In this document: positions 24,031-35,600 of the stretch, piece after piece
Layout: each line of letters begins with the position of its first letter
How positions within the stretch are numbered: position 1 is the first letter of the stretch
Assembly (NCBI GenBank): GCA_001414345.1
Contig: LLCB01000072.1
Location: 1 to 64,000 of the forward strand
From: Hymenoscyphus infarciens
Taxonomy: Eukaryota; Ascomycota; Leotiomycetes; Helotiales; Helotiaceae
Direction: 5' to 3'
Length of the DNA stretch: 64,000 nucleotides
The notes under the pieces: generated by a model
Told to the model about the DNA's origin: nothing
The model's database searches: none
The model's input: only the letters and a program-made list of their open reading frames with translations
Translations under genes and position numbers: made by a program

Positions 24031-24521
24031 TATAAGTTACGAGTTAAGCTTCTCTTTTAATAATATTTTATAAACTATATATTTTCAGAATTCTTTTTTT
24101 TACCTAGATACTTCTTCTCTCTTTACTTAATAATAATATATATTACTATATTCTTAAGAATAGCTAATAAGAGCTCTATACTCTCTTTCTTACTCTATAA
24201 ATTTTTTAGGAAAAAAACAGATACTTAGATATATAACTAAATTTTTAAAAGGTTTTAGTAGAATTATAAGAGTATAAAATTTTCTTATAAAAAGAGGGTT
24301 TTTAAAGAATTAAGTATTATTAAGTTTGTTTTTAGTATACTTACTCAGATATAGTAATAAAAAGAGCGAAGTTTTAAGAAGATATAGTAGTTCTTTCTAG
24401 CTAGGTCTTATATCTTAAAGAGTACTTTAGTTTTCTATTTTCTAAGAGAGAATTTTTTTCTTAAAACGTATAGTTTATAAAATATTATTAAAAGAGAAGC
24501 TTAACTTATAACTTACTATGA
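24031..24521. mobile_element. Foldback/MITE-like element, copy 2
   Basis: Left arm 24031-24081 and right arm about 24462-24521 are inverted copies for some 45 bases (GTTAAGCTTCTCTTTTAATA in the right arm read in reverse). The interior is shared with the element at 21847. It lies just upstream of the LTR element. Confidence 0.6.
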
Positions 24522-24573
24522 CTTTAACTTTCTTAGTTAAATAATAATCGGTTCTTCTTCTTCTACGCTCTCG

Positions 24574-24957
24574 TATAATAGCACGAAATACACACTACTA
24601 CAGAAGAGGCTTATAGAAGTGCGTTTGGCAGAATAACATGCGTAGATACTAGGCTCTGATACGGAAGAAAAGGCTAAACTAGCCTTTTCTGACTCTAGGA
24701 GAGTAAGCTGCTATATATAGGAGTTCGGACGATACAAAAGGGGTCTAAAACTAAACAACGACATACGTCGGCTAATATAAAAGCCCGAACCCTACGAAGT
24801 ACGTCCGAAAGTCCGGACAGACGTACGGACTTACGTAACCTTTCTAAATTAGATAATATAAAACAACACAGCTGAAAGCTAAATAAACTACAGCCGAACC
24901 TTATATACGGCAGGTACTCCCAGCTATCTAGGATAGCCTAGATAGCAGGCCGTTATA
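24574..24957 (+). repeat. 5' LTR
   Basis: It retains many CpA/TpG sites (for example ACACACTACTACAGAAG) that are TpA in the 3' LTR. The unequal decay of two LTRs that were identical at insertion points to RIP and not to random drift. Confidence 0.85.
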
Positions 24958-25033
24958 TCCTCCTCTCTTAAAAAAGACTCGTCCTAAGTCTTCGCTATAC
25001 TGTTAGGGCTGAATCGGAATGGTGTAAGTGTTG

Positions 25034-25180
25034 TATTTATCGTATTTGTCGTAAGCGAGAGGTAGGTTAGGGTCTGAATCGTAGCTGACCTAGTTCGAAG
25101 ATGCTTTATTTATCGTAATTAGTCGTAAGCGAGATGTCGGTTCTGGGTCCGAATCGTAGCCGACCCAGTTTGTAGATGCT
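25034..25180 (+). repeat. Two tandem 73-base repeats inside the LTR element
   Basis: Both units run from TATTTATCGTA through GTCGTAAGCGAGA to GAAGATGCTT or GTAGATGCTT (25034-25106 and 25107-25180). A second pair, about 80 bases long, follows near 25439 and 25519 (TTTCGGCTGGTCAAA and TTTCGGCTAGTCAAA). Confidence 0.7.
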
Positions 25181-25565
25181 TGTAAAAGAGACTTCGTTCC
25201 AGTTATCCCATATCAAAAACAAGCATTCGCGTTCGCTAAAAGAGTGTGGTCCGATCCGTCTTATAGGTCGGAAAAAGTTTAAAGTAAAGTCGGAGGTGAA
25301 TTCAAAGTAGAGTCTAAGGTCGTTCGGTCAAGAGGCAGTGATAACTCAGTTAAGAGCTCACTTCGAGAGCGTACCGAAGAATTCATCTAGCTCGGCCAGA
25401 AGTGAAAAGAAAGTAAGACTATGATCAGAGTCGGTGGGGTTTCGGCTGGTCAAAAGAGTTGTTGCCGAAGGTTATCAAAGTTTCGCTATCCGAAGTTCGA
25501 GATAACAAAAAGGAACAGTTTCGGCTAGTCAAAGGCGAAGTTGTTGCCGAAGTTGTCGTATTACC

Positions 25566-25805
25566 TTGTTCCCTCCACGATTCGGGTCTGAACCGGGGTA
25601 CTTAAGGACTTATTCGTATTCATCTTCCTCTTCCGATTCCGATTCCACTTCAGAAGTGGTAGAAGATTCGCTGTCGGATCGTGGGGAGTTCGGAGCTGAA
25701 CTGGACAAGGATGGAGGGGTATTCTTAACCGAAATACTGATATCGACAGGCGTGGTCGTTTTGTTGGCGGCTAACTTAGCGTTTTCGGTTTTGTTTCTTA
25801 TCTAG
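25566..25805 (+). CDS. Small Ser/Asp-rich frame inside the LTR element
   Basis: A 79-codon frame with a serine/aspartate run (SSSSSDSDSTSEVVEDS) and a hydrophobic C-terminal segment (VVVLLAANLAFSVLFLI) that could span a membrane. It is unrecognised. It lies in the RIP-free core, where open frames survive by composition alone, so it may be chance or a remnant of captured host sequence. Confidence 0.2.
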   Translation: MFPPRFGSEPGYLRTYSYSSSSSDSDSTSEVVEDSLSDRGEFGAELDKDGGVFLTEILISTGVVVLLAANLAFSVLFLI

Positions 25806-26785
25806 GGCTAAAAGATCATTTACTATCTTAGCGAAGTTGTAATTCCAGCGTCTCTTGAGCGCAGCAGACGCGTTCCAGAGCTGAGGTGTGTCCTACATCT
25901 AGAAGAACTGTTCTGATTCTAGTATCTCTCCGAGTATGGCTGTACTCGAAAAGCGACCTTTTGAAATCGGTAAAAGTTTCTTCAGCGTAATCTTCTTCAC
26001 TTCTATCTCTTCTAACACTTTGTACCGGCTGGGACTCGGTCCGTAACCGTAGTCTTTTGAACGTTTGCTGGTAGAGGTTTGAGGGTTGGGAAGTGGTGGG
26101 AAGGCATTAGGGGCAGTGGCGTCCCTTAAGCGAAAGAGGTCTGAATTCGGGCTTTGAAAGCAAAGGAGGGTTCGAATAAGGGTCGGATCGGTGAGGGTTC
26201 AGAGGCGGAGATGTTTTTGACTTCGAAGTTCGCTTATATTTTGTCTATCTTAGCTAACTAATCGTTTGTCCTTTGTTTTTGTACCTCCATCTCGTCTGTT
26301 TATCGTCCGCATTTGAAAAGTCTCGGTTCTGGGACCTTTTGTGTTTTTCGGCGTACGGGTGGGGTTCGGAGAGGAATCGAATAAGAGGTATCTTTCGGAA
26401 AGAGGGGTGGCGGTAGCCCTGGAAGGTGGTTCAGCGCCTCGTAGCGGAACAGAGGTCGACATGATGTCGATTTGAGGGGGGATCAGATTCGGAAGCCTTC
26501 GTAATGACTTTTATTAATAGTCGACTTCACTGAACCTTATATAGCAGTCCCTATATAGAGAGGGTTATTAGGATTCTAAACACTTAGCGTATTTAAATCC
26601 CTTAATATATAATATACGATTTTTACTAGCTATCTAGGAGGTCTCCGAATTCCTAGCTATTTAAGATATCGTTATAACTAATCCGATTCTAAGCTAAGTT
26701 AAATTCGAAATAAAATATATAACTAACGTACTCGAAAGAGATATTATTTATACTATCACTAGCGAAGAAGAGTTTAGCCTTTTTA

Positions 26786-27170
26786 TATAATAGTACGAAA
26801 CATATACTACTATAGAAGAGGTATATAGAAGTACGTTGAGTAGAATAATATATATAGATACTAGTCTCTAATATAGAAGAAAAGGCTAAACTAGCCTTTT
26901 CTAACTCTAGGAGAGTAGGCTACTATATATAAGAGGTTTAGATAATATAAAAGAGGTCTAAAACCAAATAACGACATACGTTAGCTAATATAAAAGCCTA
27001 AACTCTACGAAGTACGTCCGAAAGTCTAGACAGACGTACGAACGTACGTAACCTTCCTAAATTAGATAATATAAAACAATATAGCCGAAAGCTAAGTATA
27101 CTACAGCTGAACCTTATATGCGGCAGGTACTCCTAGCTATCTAGGATAGCCTAGATAGTAGGCTGTTATA
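26786..27170 (+). repeat. 3' LTR
   Basis: Same blocks as the 5' LTR but with many C-to-T and G-to-A changes. It is followed at once by the target duplication TCTCG. Confidence 0.85.
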
Positions 27171-27175
27171 TCTCG

Positions 27176-27717
27176 TAAGAAGTCTTTAAAAACAAGTGTC
27201 TTATAAAACCAAGTGTTCTACGACCTTTTTTCTATTAAAATCGAGGTTTAAGAAGAGTAAAACTAGAACTAAAAACCTATATAAGACTACTACTTTCTTA
27301 GAATAGCGCTTAAGACCTTTTGAGAATATTATATATATAGTTATTATAATATTAAATGTTTACTATATACTTATTAAGGTAATATAGCTAATCTATCTCT
27401 TTCTATAGAGATTACTCTTAGTAGTTAATAGACTCGATTCTTTATCTAAAGCTAGTATATATATATATATTGCTTTTAGTAGTTAATAGACTAATTCCGT
27501 TGAATAAAGCTAATATATATAAACCTCGTCTATCTTAGATATTTATTATTAATTTAATAAACACTAGCGATAATAAATCTTAAACTTATATAAGCGAGAC
27601 GTCGTACTTAAGTAGCTAAGTTATAAAGCTACGCGAGTTATATAGCTCTTAGAAGAGGTGTTTTCTTATTATAACGTTATAACTTAGCTCTTCTAAAGCT
27701 TAGAGCTCGGTTAAATT
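27176..27717. other. AT-rich RIP island, no gene
   Basis: No frame of note. The last eight bases (GTTAAATT, 27710-27717) are the left target duplication of the following MITE. Confidence 0.55.
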
Positions 27718-28255
27718 CAGTGTTTTAGGTTTCTCTACCTAATCTATTATTCTATTCTACCTCGACGATTCTTCTCTCTCCTATCTCTATTTTAAAGCTA
27801 TTCTACCTTCTTCTATTCTTAAATTCTAGCTTTCCTAGCTACTCCTATTCTATAGTACTTACTTACCTTTCCTTACTAAATAGAGAGGCTAGGATAGAAA
27901 GAGTTAGACTAGTTAATTTCGCTTAAAGTCTAGAAGGCGAGTAGAAAAGAGAGTCTAGGTTACTAATTTCGCTTAATATCTAGAAAACGAGTAGAAAAGA
28001 GAGTCTAGGTCCTAATTAGAAAGTTACCTTCCTAGTCCTACTCTAGCCTAGCCTCCTTTTTTTACCTACCTAGCTACTCTTATTCTGTTTTTAGAACTTT
28101 CCTAGCTACTCCTATCTTAGTTAGAGTACCTAGCCTACTAAACTTAGCCTAGCCTTAATCCTAATCTAGCCTAGCCTCTTCTATCCTTACCTAGGTAAGT
28201 AGTCTATCTTATCCTAAGTACTAGGCTAACTAAGGCGGGGAAAGCTAAAACACTA
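27718..28255 (-). mobile_element. hAT-type MITE, family 2, copy 2
   Basis: A shorter (538-base), RIP-mutated relative of the element at 9006, inserted in the opposite orientation. The left end CAGTGTTTTAGGTTTCTCTAC corresponds to the right end of copy 1. The right end AAGGCGGGGAAAGC...CACTA is the complement of copy 1's left end. GTTAAATT flanks both sides (27710-27717 and 28256-28263), a perfect 8-base duplication. Confidence 0.88.
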
Positions 28256-28263
28256 GTTAAATT

Positions 28264-30868
28264 TATATATCTAAGATATATTCTTTAGTAGAGAATCGCT
28301 ATATAAACTCTCAACGAGACACTTACTCTTACTAACTTCTAGCGAAGTGCTAGAAGAAGAGAAACTAGCTATTCTTCTAGGAATAGTATATATTTTATTA
28401 ACTTTTTACTATCGTCTTAGAATAACTTAATTCTCTCGATATTTATTCTCTAGAAATTCTATTTAAATCTTAAGTTCTTATAAGTATTCTATTATCTTAG
28501 ATAGAGTTAGTAAATTTATTCCTTCTTTATACTTTACTATATAAAGTATATACTAAGTTTATATTTAACGCGCTTTTCGCTATTTAATTCATAGTAAGTA
28601 TAAATTTAGATAATAATTATTACTTTATAAAGAGAGTATTTCTCTATTTAATTTAGTCCTAAGTTATTAACCTATTTAGCTCTTAGTAGTTAATCGAGTA
28701 TTAATCGATTGCTTTTAATAGATGTTATCTATTAATTTAACAAATCACCTTCTTAATTTTAAATAAATAAGGAATCTCGACTTACTTTATTATAACTTAG
28801 TTATATCTTATAAATAAAACTATAGATATGATTCTATTTACTAGTATATCTTTCACTGTCTTTAAGAAGTAAGTTTTTTCAATAGCTTCTTATTAAGATT
28901 CACGAGGTCGATACTATCTAGAGTCTAGCTTACTACACTCTCGAGTTAGTAGCTACCTCTCGAAGTATACCTACTTCACTTATAATATAAAATATCTCTA
29001 GAGCTATCTAGTACCGAAGTTCTAGTTATTCAAAACATATACTTAGTTTCTATTACAAATTACAAATTCAGTCGCTTTTTGCAAAATCTTTACTCTACTA
29101 TTTTAATACTATCTCTACTATTCCACAATCACTACTAGTAACACCACCATCTATTCAGAGCATTGTCTAGTCGCAATATTACCTATGTGAGATACTGTCA
29201 ATAATTCAGAAGCTCGCATAACTATCTCTTACATAGCATATATGCACCTAAGTAGAGAAAGCACGAAAGTGTATTAAAGCGCTTGTTTTGTAGTAACCTT
29301 GTAACACCGTGACCTGCCCAGAGTGGCCCGCGTGTGACTTTATATCATACGAACGCCTCGAAAAGCCCACCTTAATTATTTATAGAGATTGTTTTAGTTG
29401 GGGATTCCATTATACGGGGGCGGTTTATGTAGTATAAGAATTACCACAAAAATATTATATCAACAGGTCGGCGCCACGTCTCAGCCATGGCCCCAAGGGA
29501 AATGAGATACGTGTTTGTAATTTCACGAACAAGGGTTAGGGCTAGGAACTAGGGCCTGAAGATTTCGACCCAAGCGCGTCATAGGCGGTGGTGGCGCGAG
29601 GGGAGAGTGAATGGTAAATTTGGAAAGCCTATCCCAACTCTCTAACCGAGAAGGATCTCTAACCCAGAAGAGGAAAAAAAACAGCAAAAAGAATGTTATA
29701 ATGCAGAGAATTACCTCCGCCAACACGACCCAAAGTCACCCTGAATTAAATCAGGGATGTTTTCGTCTAGCAAGGGATAGTGGAGGTAGCTCAATCTCTT
29801 TTGAAGATGTACTTTTCTAAGAACCTTATCTAACCGTTCCAGCCACGGGGACTGTTTTATGCTGAAAGGATCATGCGTTATTTTAGATTATGTTGTCGCG
29901 GGCAAGGCGGCTGGTGGGGTGGGGCCTTGTGGTGTTGAAGTGACTCACTTCAACTGAGTGAGGGAGGGAGTGAGGAAGCCATCTCTAGTCTTGTCTCCTC
30001 GAGGAATTTTGATGGGGATCACCTTAGGCTTCTCTTTCTCCTCTCAAATGGAAGATTGGTCTTTTCTTTTTCTATAATTCTCGTTTGAATATGGATCGCG
30101 TTCATGCATTCACCAAAGACTACTATATTCGGTTGATATATCGCATTCTTATTAGGACCCGTCCTTGAGAATGGGCCCCTTCCGAGTCAACAAAGTTCAG
30201 TGGGGTAGGTTTGGGAGCATATGTATGTAAATGCTGCACTCTATTCTTCATATCAGCTCTTTTCATTGTTTTACCCTCCCATAGAACTCTCGAAAGCTTC
30301 CCATAAATTTCAAGTCCCGATTTGTATATCTACCCAGACTCTGTGACCTACATTCATTAACCCGGGACAAGTCAATATCCTACCAAAATGATCTTTGTAC
30401 TGGGGAAGGCTTCGAAGGTAAGGCTCGATTTGTTGGTGGCAAGCTTGCAGCCATCGTTCATCCACTTGGACGGAAAAACTTGGCAAGTAGTTTGAATATG
30501 TCGTTGCGTCGTCAGCGTCCTTGGAAGGCTGCATTGCATTTTGGATGCGGAATAGTAAGATTACATCGATCTGGAGCAAGCAAACATTTTCCCAAAATGG
30601 AAGGTGTCGCGTCTTCTCGCTTCAGCGATTCACGTCATTGCACTACCCTCTGCGTCTTCAAAACAGCCCGGCCACCTCCAACAGCCCTTCATAGTGAATG
30701 GAATAACATACGTGGTGACCTCCGAGGGAGGTCTCTACCCACTAAGCCACAATCGCAACCTTTTATCAACGCGCAACGATACGATTGAGTTTATTCAAAG
30801 CAATTAATCCTATTGTGCTTTGAACTTGCGACAGGTTATTATTTGCACAACAGCGAGTCGTCTTGAAA
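28264..30868. other. AT-rich island, then intergenic DNA without a supported gene
   Basis: 28264-29100 is TA-rich and frame-free. 29100-30868 has ordinary composition. Small frames at 30310-30579 (minus, 89 codons) and 30604-30807 (plus) have no recognisable domain and overlap other frames, so I do not call them genes. Confidence 0.5.
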
Positions 30869-31874
30869 ATGGCTGGAAATTGCCCTTCTGGTGGTCTTTG
30901 GTCTGTATCTCTCCTTCTTCTTACATTGTTTTCCCTTCGAGCTTCCTCATCCACCGTCAAAACCATGGCATCTTTCTCCTTCAATTCTGACAACCAAACT
31001 AATACCCTCCTCAAATAGGTGGACTTGCACCGCTCAAAATCCAACATTCTTCGGCTGCTGCACAACAGACCCATGCAACGGCCATGGCTGCCCCTCCTCT
31101 GATCTCCGGCCAGCAGGTCTCGACGCAGGTGGCAAATCAATGTATCCCAACGTCTCCTGTCCCTCGGGCGGACTCTGGTACACATGCTCGGAAATACATC
31201 CTACGTTCCAAGGTTGTTGCACGGTCAATCCTTGTGTCAACGAGAAGTGTCCGAACGACAAATTGAGACAGGCCAGCTTCGGTCCGAGCGAGAATGGAAA
31301 GGGTGGAGATGTAGGAAATGGAGGAGGAGACAGTGGTGGGGACAATGGTGGAGGAGCAACACAGATTTACACGATTACGACGAGAGTTGGAGGTGGTGGT
31401 GGTGATTCGAAGCCTTCGACGGTTGTCCTTACCTCCACACTTTCCAGTGAACCTACATACAACCCCAACGCCAACGCAGAGTACCCGGGAGACCCACATC
31501 ATAACGCCGGTAAAGTAGCTGGCATAGCTGTTGGTGTTGTTGCTGGCGTTGTGCTTATTGCTGCTATGATTTATGGTTGGACCTGGTGGCAGAAAAGACG
31601 TAAACGGCTTGCGGGAAATCCAAGGCTGTCTGGTGGACCAGGTGGCGGGGGCTTGGGTGGGAATGTGATTGTTAATGTTAGAATGCGGGAAAGACGTAAG
31701 TGCTTCTTTTCGTTTCTAGGACTGGGAAATTAGCGGTTTAGGGAGGGTGAGGAGAGATTTTAAATGAGGGCTTGCAAGAGGTACCGGTACTGACTCTGAT
31801 GAGTTTTAGGTCCTCATGTAGATGAGGAACGTGTTCATCGTTCGTATTTGGAGAAGCTTGAGAGGGAAGGTTAA
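30869..31874 (+). CDS. Cysteine-rich single-pass membrane protein
   Basis: Three exons: 30869-30900, 31019-31695 and 31810-31874 (257 residues). Introns have branches CTGAC and donors GTCTGT and GTAAGT. Splicing yields two copies of a cysteine unit: CPSGGLWWTCTAQNPTFFGC continuing CTTDPC, and CPSGGLWYTCSEIHPTFQGC continuing CTVNPC. A Gly/Ser-rich linker follows, then a helix of about 23 residues (VAGIAVGVVAGVVLIAAMIY) and a basic cytosolic start (WWQKRRKR). The tail ends PHVDEERVHRSYLEKLEREG. This arrangement is common in fungal plasma-membrane proteins of unknown role; cell-wall sensing is a guess. No classical signal peptide is evident before the first cysteine unit, so topology is uncertain. 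Confidence 0.8.
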
Positions 31875-32622
31875 GATTTAGTTAAAAATGTGATCGAGTG
31901 ACTTCTGCAGATTCTTGGAGGGAACAACCTGGGGGATTCACTACTGGAAATGGTATGAGGGGTTCCTATGGGGGATTGCATTGATGGCGCGTTATACAAA
32001 AGAAGCCCGAGTTCTGCGGACTCGGGAATCATGCTTTCTGGGAAGCTTTGGAGGTTTCCATGGAAGGCTGTCACAAACTTCTAAGAAGCAATTCTGAAAA
32101 TAACTTCTCACTCTTGTTTCAAAATTGTTAACATGAGTGACCTTGAAATCCCTCTCAGCCCGGAAACTTACAGAGACTATGATACAAACAATATCCTAAA
32201 GTTAAAAATGTTCCAACCTGGAAAGTCTGGCATAGTCATGTGACAGGTCCTCGACGGGCGATTTCTTAGACAGTCCCACCCTGACTTCGAAAAGCACCCC
32301 CATAAACACACTCCATTATCTATCCCTTACTATTCCTTCTCGGTATCAAGATGTCAGCCAAAGCAGAGAAACCTTGACCCGCCAAGTACGCCCCCATGAT
32401 TTGTTAGTAAGCTATCGATACAAAGCAACAATCTGATAATTCTCCATTGATCCATCTTATAAACTTCCCCACGAGGCCTTCAAATCGCAAAAAGCCAACC
32501 CGTTGCATATAAGCAAGCAAGAAAATCAAACAGAAGGGTATCTTGCACGCTTAAAATGTATATCAAGAAAAAAGATCTGCAGATGTGCCTCCGACCCCAT
32601 TCCCCCCTTCTCCATTAAGCGA
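31875..32622. other. Intergenic between convergent genes
   Basis: Holds the 3' flanks of the cysteine-rich gene (plus) and tel1 (minus). No gene is seen. Confidence 0.5.
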
Positions 32623-35600
32623 TCAAGCGTATGCCGCCCATCCTGAAAGTTCATTAGCAATCCACCCGTATTATTAAATGGAACAAGAAACCTACCCGAG
32701 TACAAAAGCGCCAAATTCCTCTCATCACTCGCCTGGTTGATCAAATCATTGACCGTAGCCTGCACACTCAAAGTCTTGCTCAACTTATTTTTGATAACCG
32801 TGAGCGCCCGATCCGCCTCCCCAGGTTCGTTGACCGCCTTCCCTTGTTCCGTGGCATTATTCAAAGCAGCAGTCTGACCCTCCTGGAGCTTCGCAATCCG
32901 AGCAGGAGAGATGGACCAGCTGTAAAGAGGATCGTACCGGAGAACGTCGAGGATCGTCATGATGGAATACGCTTCTTTTCTCAGAGCCTCGAGTGTGAAT
33001 TCGCAGCACCGGCGGAACACCCCTTCGGTTTTGGTGATGCCCATTCCGTCAACGACGTCGCGAGTGAGACGGAAAGGCACAACTTCAGGAACTGGGAGAA
33101 CACGTCCCATCTCAAATGCGACTCCGAGATCGATGTGCACTATCTCGCCAGAATTCGTATCGAGAAGAATGTTGTGTTGATGTCGGTCTCCGAGTCCCAG
33201 AATGTGTCCGAGAATTGAGATTGCCGCAGTGCTCCTAGTATAGGCATTCCTCTTGACAAACCACTCGTCGGGATCGACGAAATTCTCAATGAAAAAGTAA
33301 CGCATAACAGGATGGAACTGTTCTGCAACTTCACGATACATCCTCACTCGAGTCTCAATAGATTTGGTCTGGACGTCAGCAATTTTCTTTCGGCAGGCAG
33401 GGCCTTTGATGTCTCTTGGGTAGTAATGCTCATGGGCTGGCATGAGATAGTCATGCAGGGGAACGGTGTCAGGCACAAACTCAATAACCCCGGCAGTGGG
33501 AGTCAAGGGCAAGACTTTGTATGTGCGGATTTTAAGGTCACGCTGCCGGGTCGAGCGATTGATTTTCAAAAGCTCACTGACTTGAGCAAATACCTGTTCC
33601 ATGATAGCGTCTTGACGAAGGTCATCGTTTCCCCCTTTGACCTTGATTATCTTTGTAAGTAAACGTTTCTCTTTATCAGGAGCGGGGCCTTTTACCAGTT
33701 GCTTGAATTCTTCGCCATTGTCGGCTACTACAGTTATGATCTTGGGCATGCTTACACCCGATGCTATTCTCATAGTTGATTCAAGCTGAAGCATAACTGG
33801 GATTTTAGAATAATCCCGATTCGCGGCAACAGGTATTTCCATTGTGAGTGGCGGCACCCGATAATTCTTCAACTTGTTACTGAGTCTGGTCCCGGCGGGC
33901 GAATGCCTCATCTCAATTTTCTTTCCGCTCCTGTATCTTTCGTCCGTCTCGCCAGCCAGGGCACCATACATCCTGCTGACGCTGACGACATCTGACCATA
34001 CGTGCTTGACATGTTTGCTGGCCTTCAAATGTTCAGATATTTTTCTCGCCGCCTCATTTCGTGACACGGCAGCTGTATCTTCCTTTTTCGGTATAGTGCT
34101 CAGACCAGCGTATATCTGATACATACCATGAAATGGGTGTTCGACGCAAATTCGTAATACCAACGAGGAAAGAAGCTGGTAAAACTTGGTATCCGAATTT
34201 TGCAACCTAGAAGTGAGTTGATTCATGAGAGTTGCAAATTTTCGACTCGGTACCGAAGGAATATTAGTTGAAACTGTATTATTAGCCAACTCGTCTTCTG
34301 CATGTTCCAACCAAAGGGCAGTGAAACGTAGAGAGGCGCTGTCGTGATCATCCGAGGCAGCAAGGGCTAAGAGATAATGTCTCAGACTGTCCTTCAAAAA
34401 AACTTGCCTGAGAGAAATTTGGTGTTGAAGGTCTTCCTCATCTTGTTTATATGAGATCTTGGCCTTTCTCAGATGGCTCTGGTACTGTTTATGCGTGTTG
34501 CTGTTTTTTGCCTCCGTCATAAGTCTTTCGAGCTTTTCAACCTCTTCCTTTTTGTCTTCATGAAGCTTTCTTAGGCGTTTGAGGTCTTCGAGGGTATCTG
34601 GATCTGATAATTGCTGATCACAGAATGCCGCAAACTGATGGAAGACTTTCCCCGCTTCGCTGCCTGTAGTTCTATTTTTTAATTCGCTGAGGGCTGGTAG
34701 GAGATACTTTTCTCGAATATCCCCGGCTGTCTCAAGCCTGGCGACCGAAACCTGATGGCCGATTTGTGAAAGTAACACTGATCGACCTATGGCAATGGTT
34801 TGTTTCTTGAGAAGAGTCGGGTCGTCTAGAGCCCGTAGCATGCCAATAGATGATGTAGGTTCCCCAAGATCCCACAAGGCACTAGCGGCTTCGAGTTGAA
34901 TGGAGGCCTCAAGATTTAATGCCAACTCGTGGCATGGCTTGATCAGACCAGTCATAGATGTTGCCAAAGACAGAGATTCCTGTAGTGCATTATGTGCTCG
35001 ATTGAGAGACGAGGAGAGGAGCGATGCTTGTACCTCTACTAGCCTAGTATCCACGAGCTCTACTTTTGTCAGAAATCGAAGTCGGGGTTGTTGACTTAAT
35101 GTACTGAGTGTGGTCCCCCTACAAGACAAAATCTGACTAACATCATCAAACCTAGAAGAGTGTCAGAGAGCACCGAACGAAGTGTATGTATCTCTTACCT
35201 GCCGATCTTCATCCATTCAGAACGATCTTGAAATCTACCCAACATTTGCTCAATTTCTTGGGAGCCTTCCGATGTGAACACCTCATCCATCTCGACCAAT
35301 GTAGCTAAGGTCTGGAGGGAACCATGAAGGTCACTTGCCCCAAGATCTCCCCGTACGAGCTGGTTCATAGTATAGCCAAACCCTTCATTAATTGCTTCCA
35401 CCATAGTAGAATGATCCGTAGCTGTACTGATAGTTTGAAAAGCCTTGTATACTGAAACGGCATTGCTGTTGTAAGCACCCGGGACGGGTATATCCCACTG
35501 CTCGAGCTTTCGGGCTGTGCGGAACATGGATTCTGTAGAAGATGCGCTCATTCCGACCGACTGTTGTCCTTGGAGCAGAGAATGGGAAAGGCCACTCAGA

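Larger units (their letters stand above)
24574..27170 (+). mobile_element. LTR retrotransposon-like element without polymerase genes
   Basis: The two LTRs are 24574-24957 (384 bases) and 26786-27170 (385 bases). Both start TATAATAG and end in GTTATA; the least mutated relative shows inverted ends TATAACGGC...GCCGTTATA. TCTCG flanks the element at 24569-24573 and 27171-27175, a perfect 5-base target duplication. The interior is only 1828 bases and encodes no gag, protease, reverse transcriptase or integrase, so this is a non-autonomous derivative. The interior is GC-balanced up to about 26480. The last 305 bases and the 3' LTR are strongly RIP-mutated, while the 5' LTR is only lightly mutated. 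Confidence 0.85.
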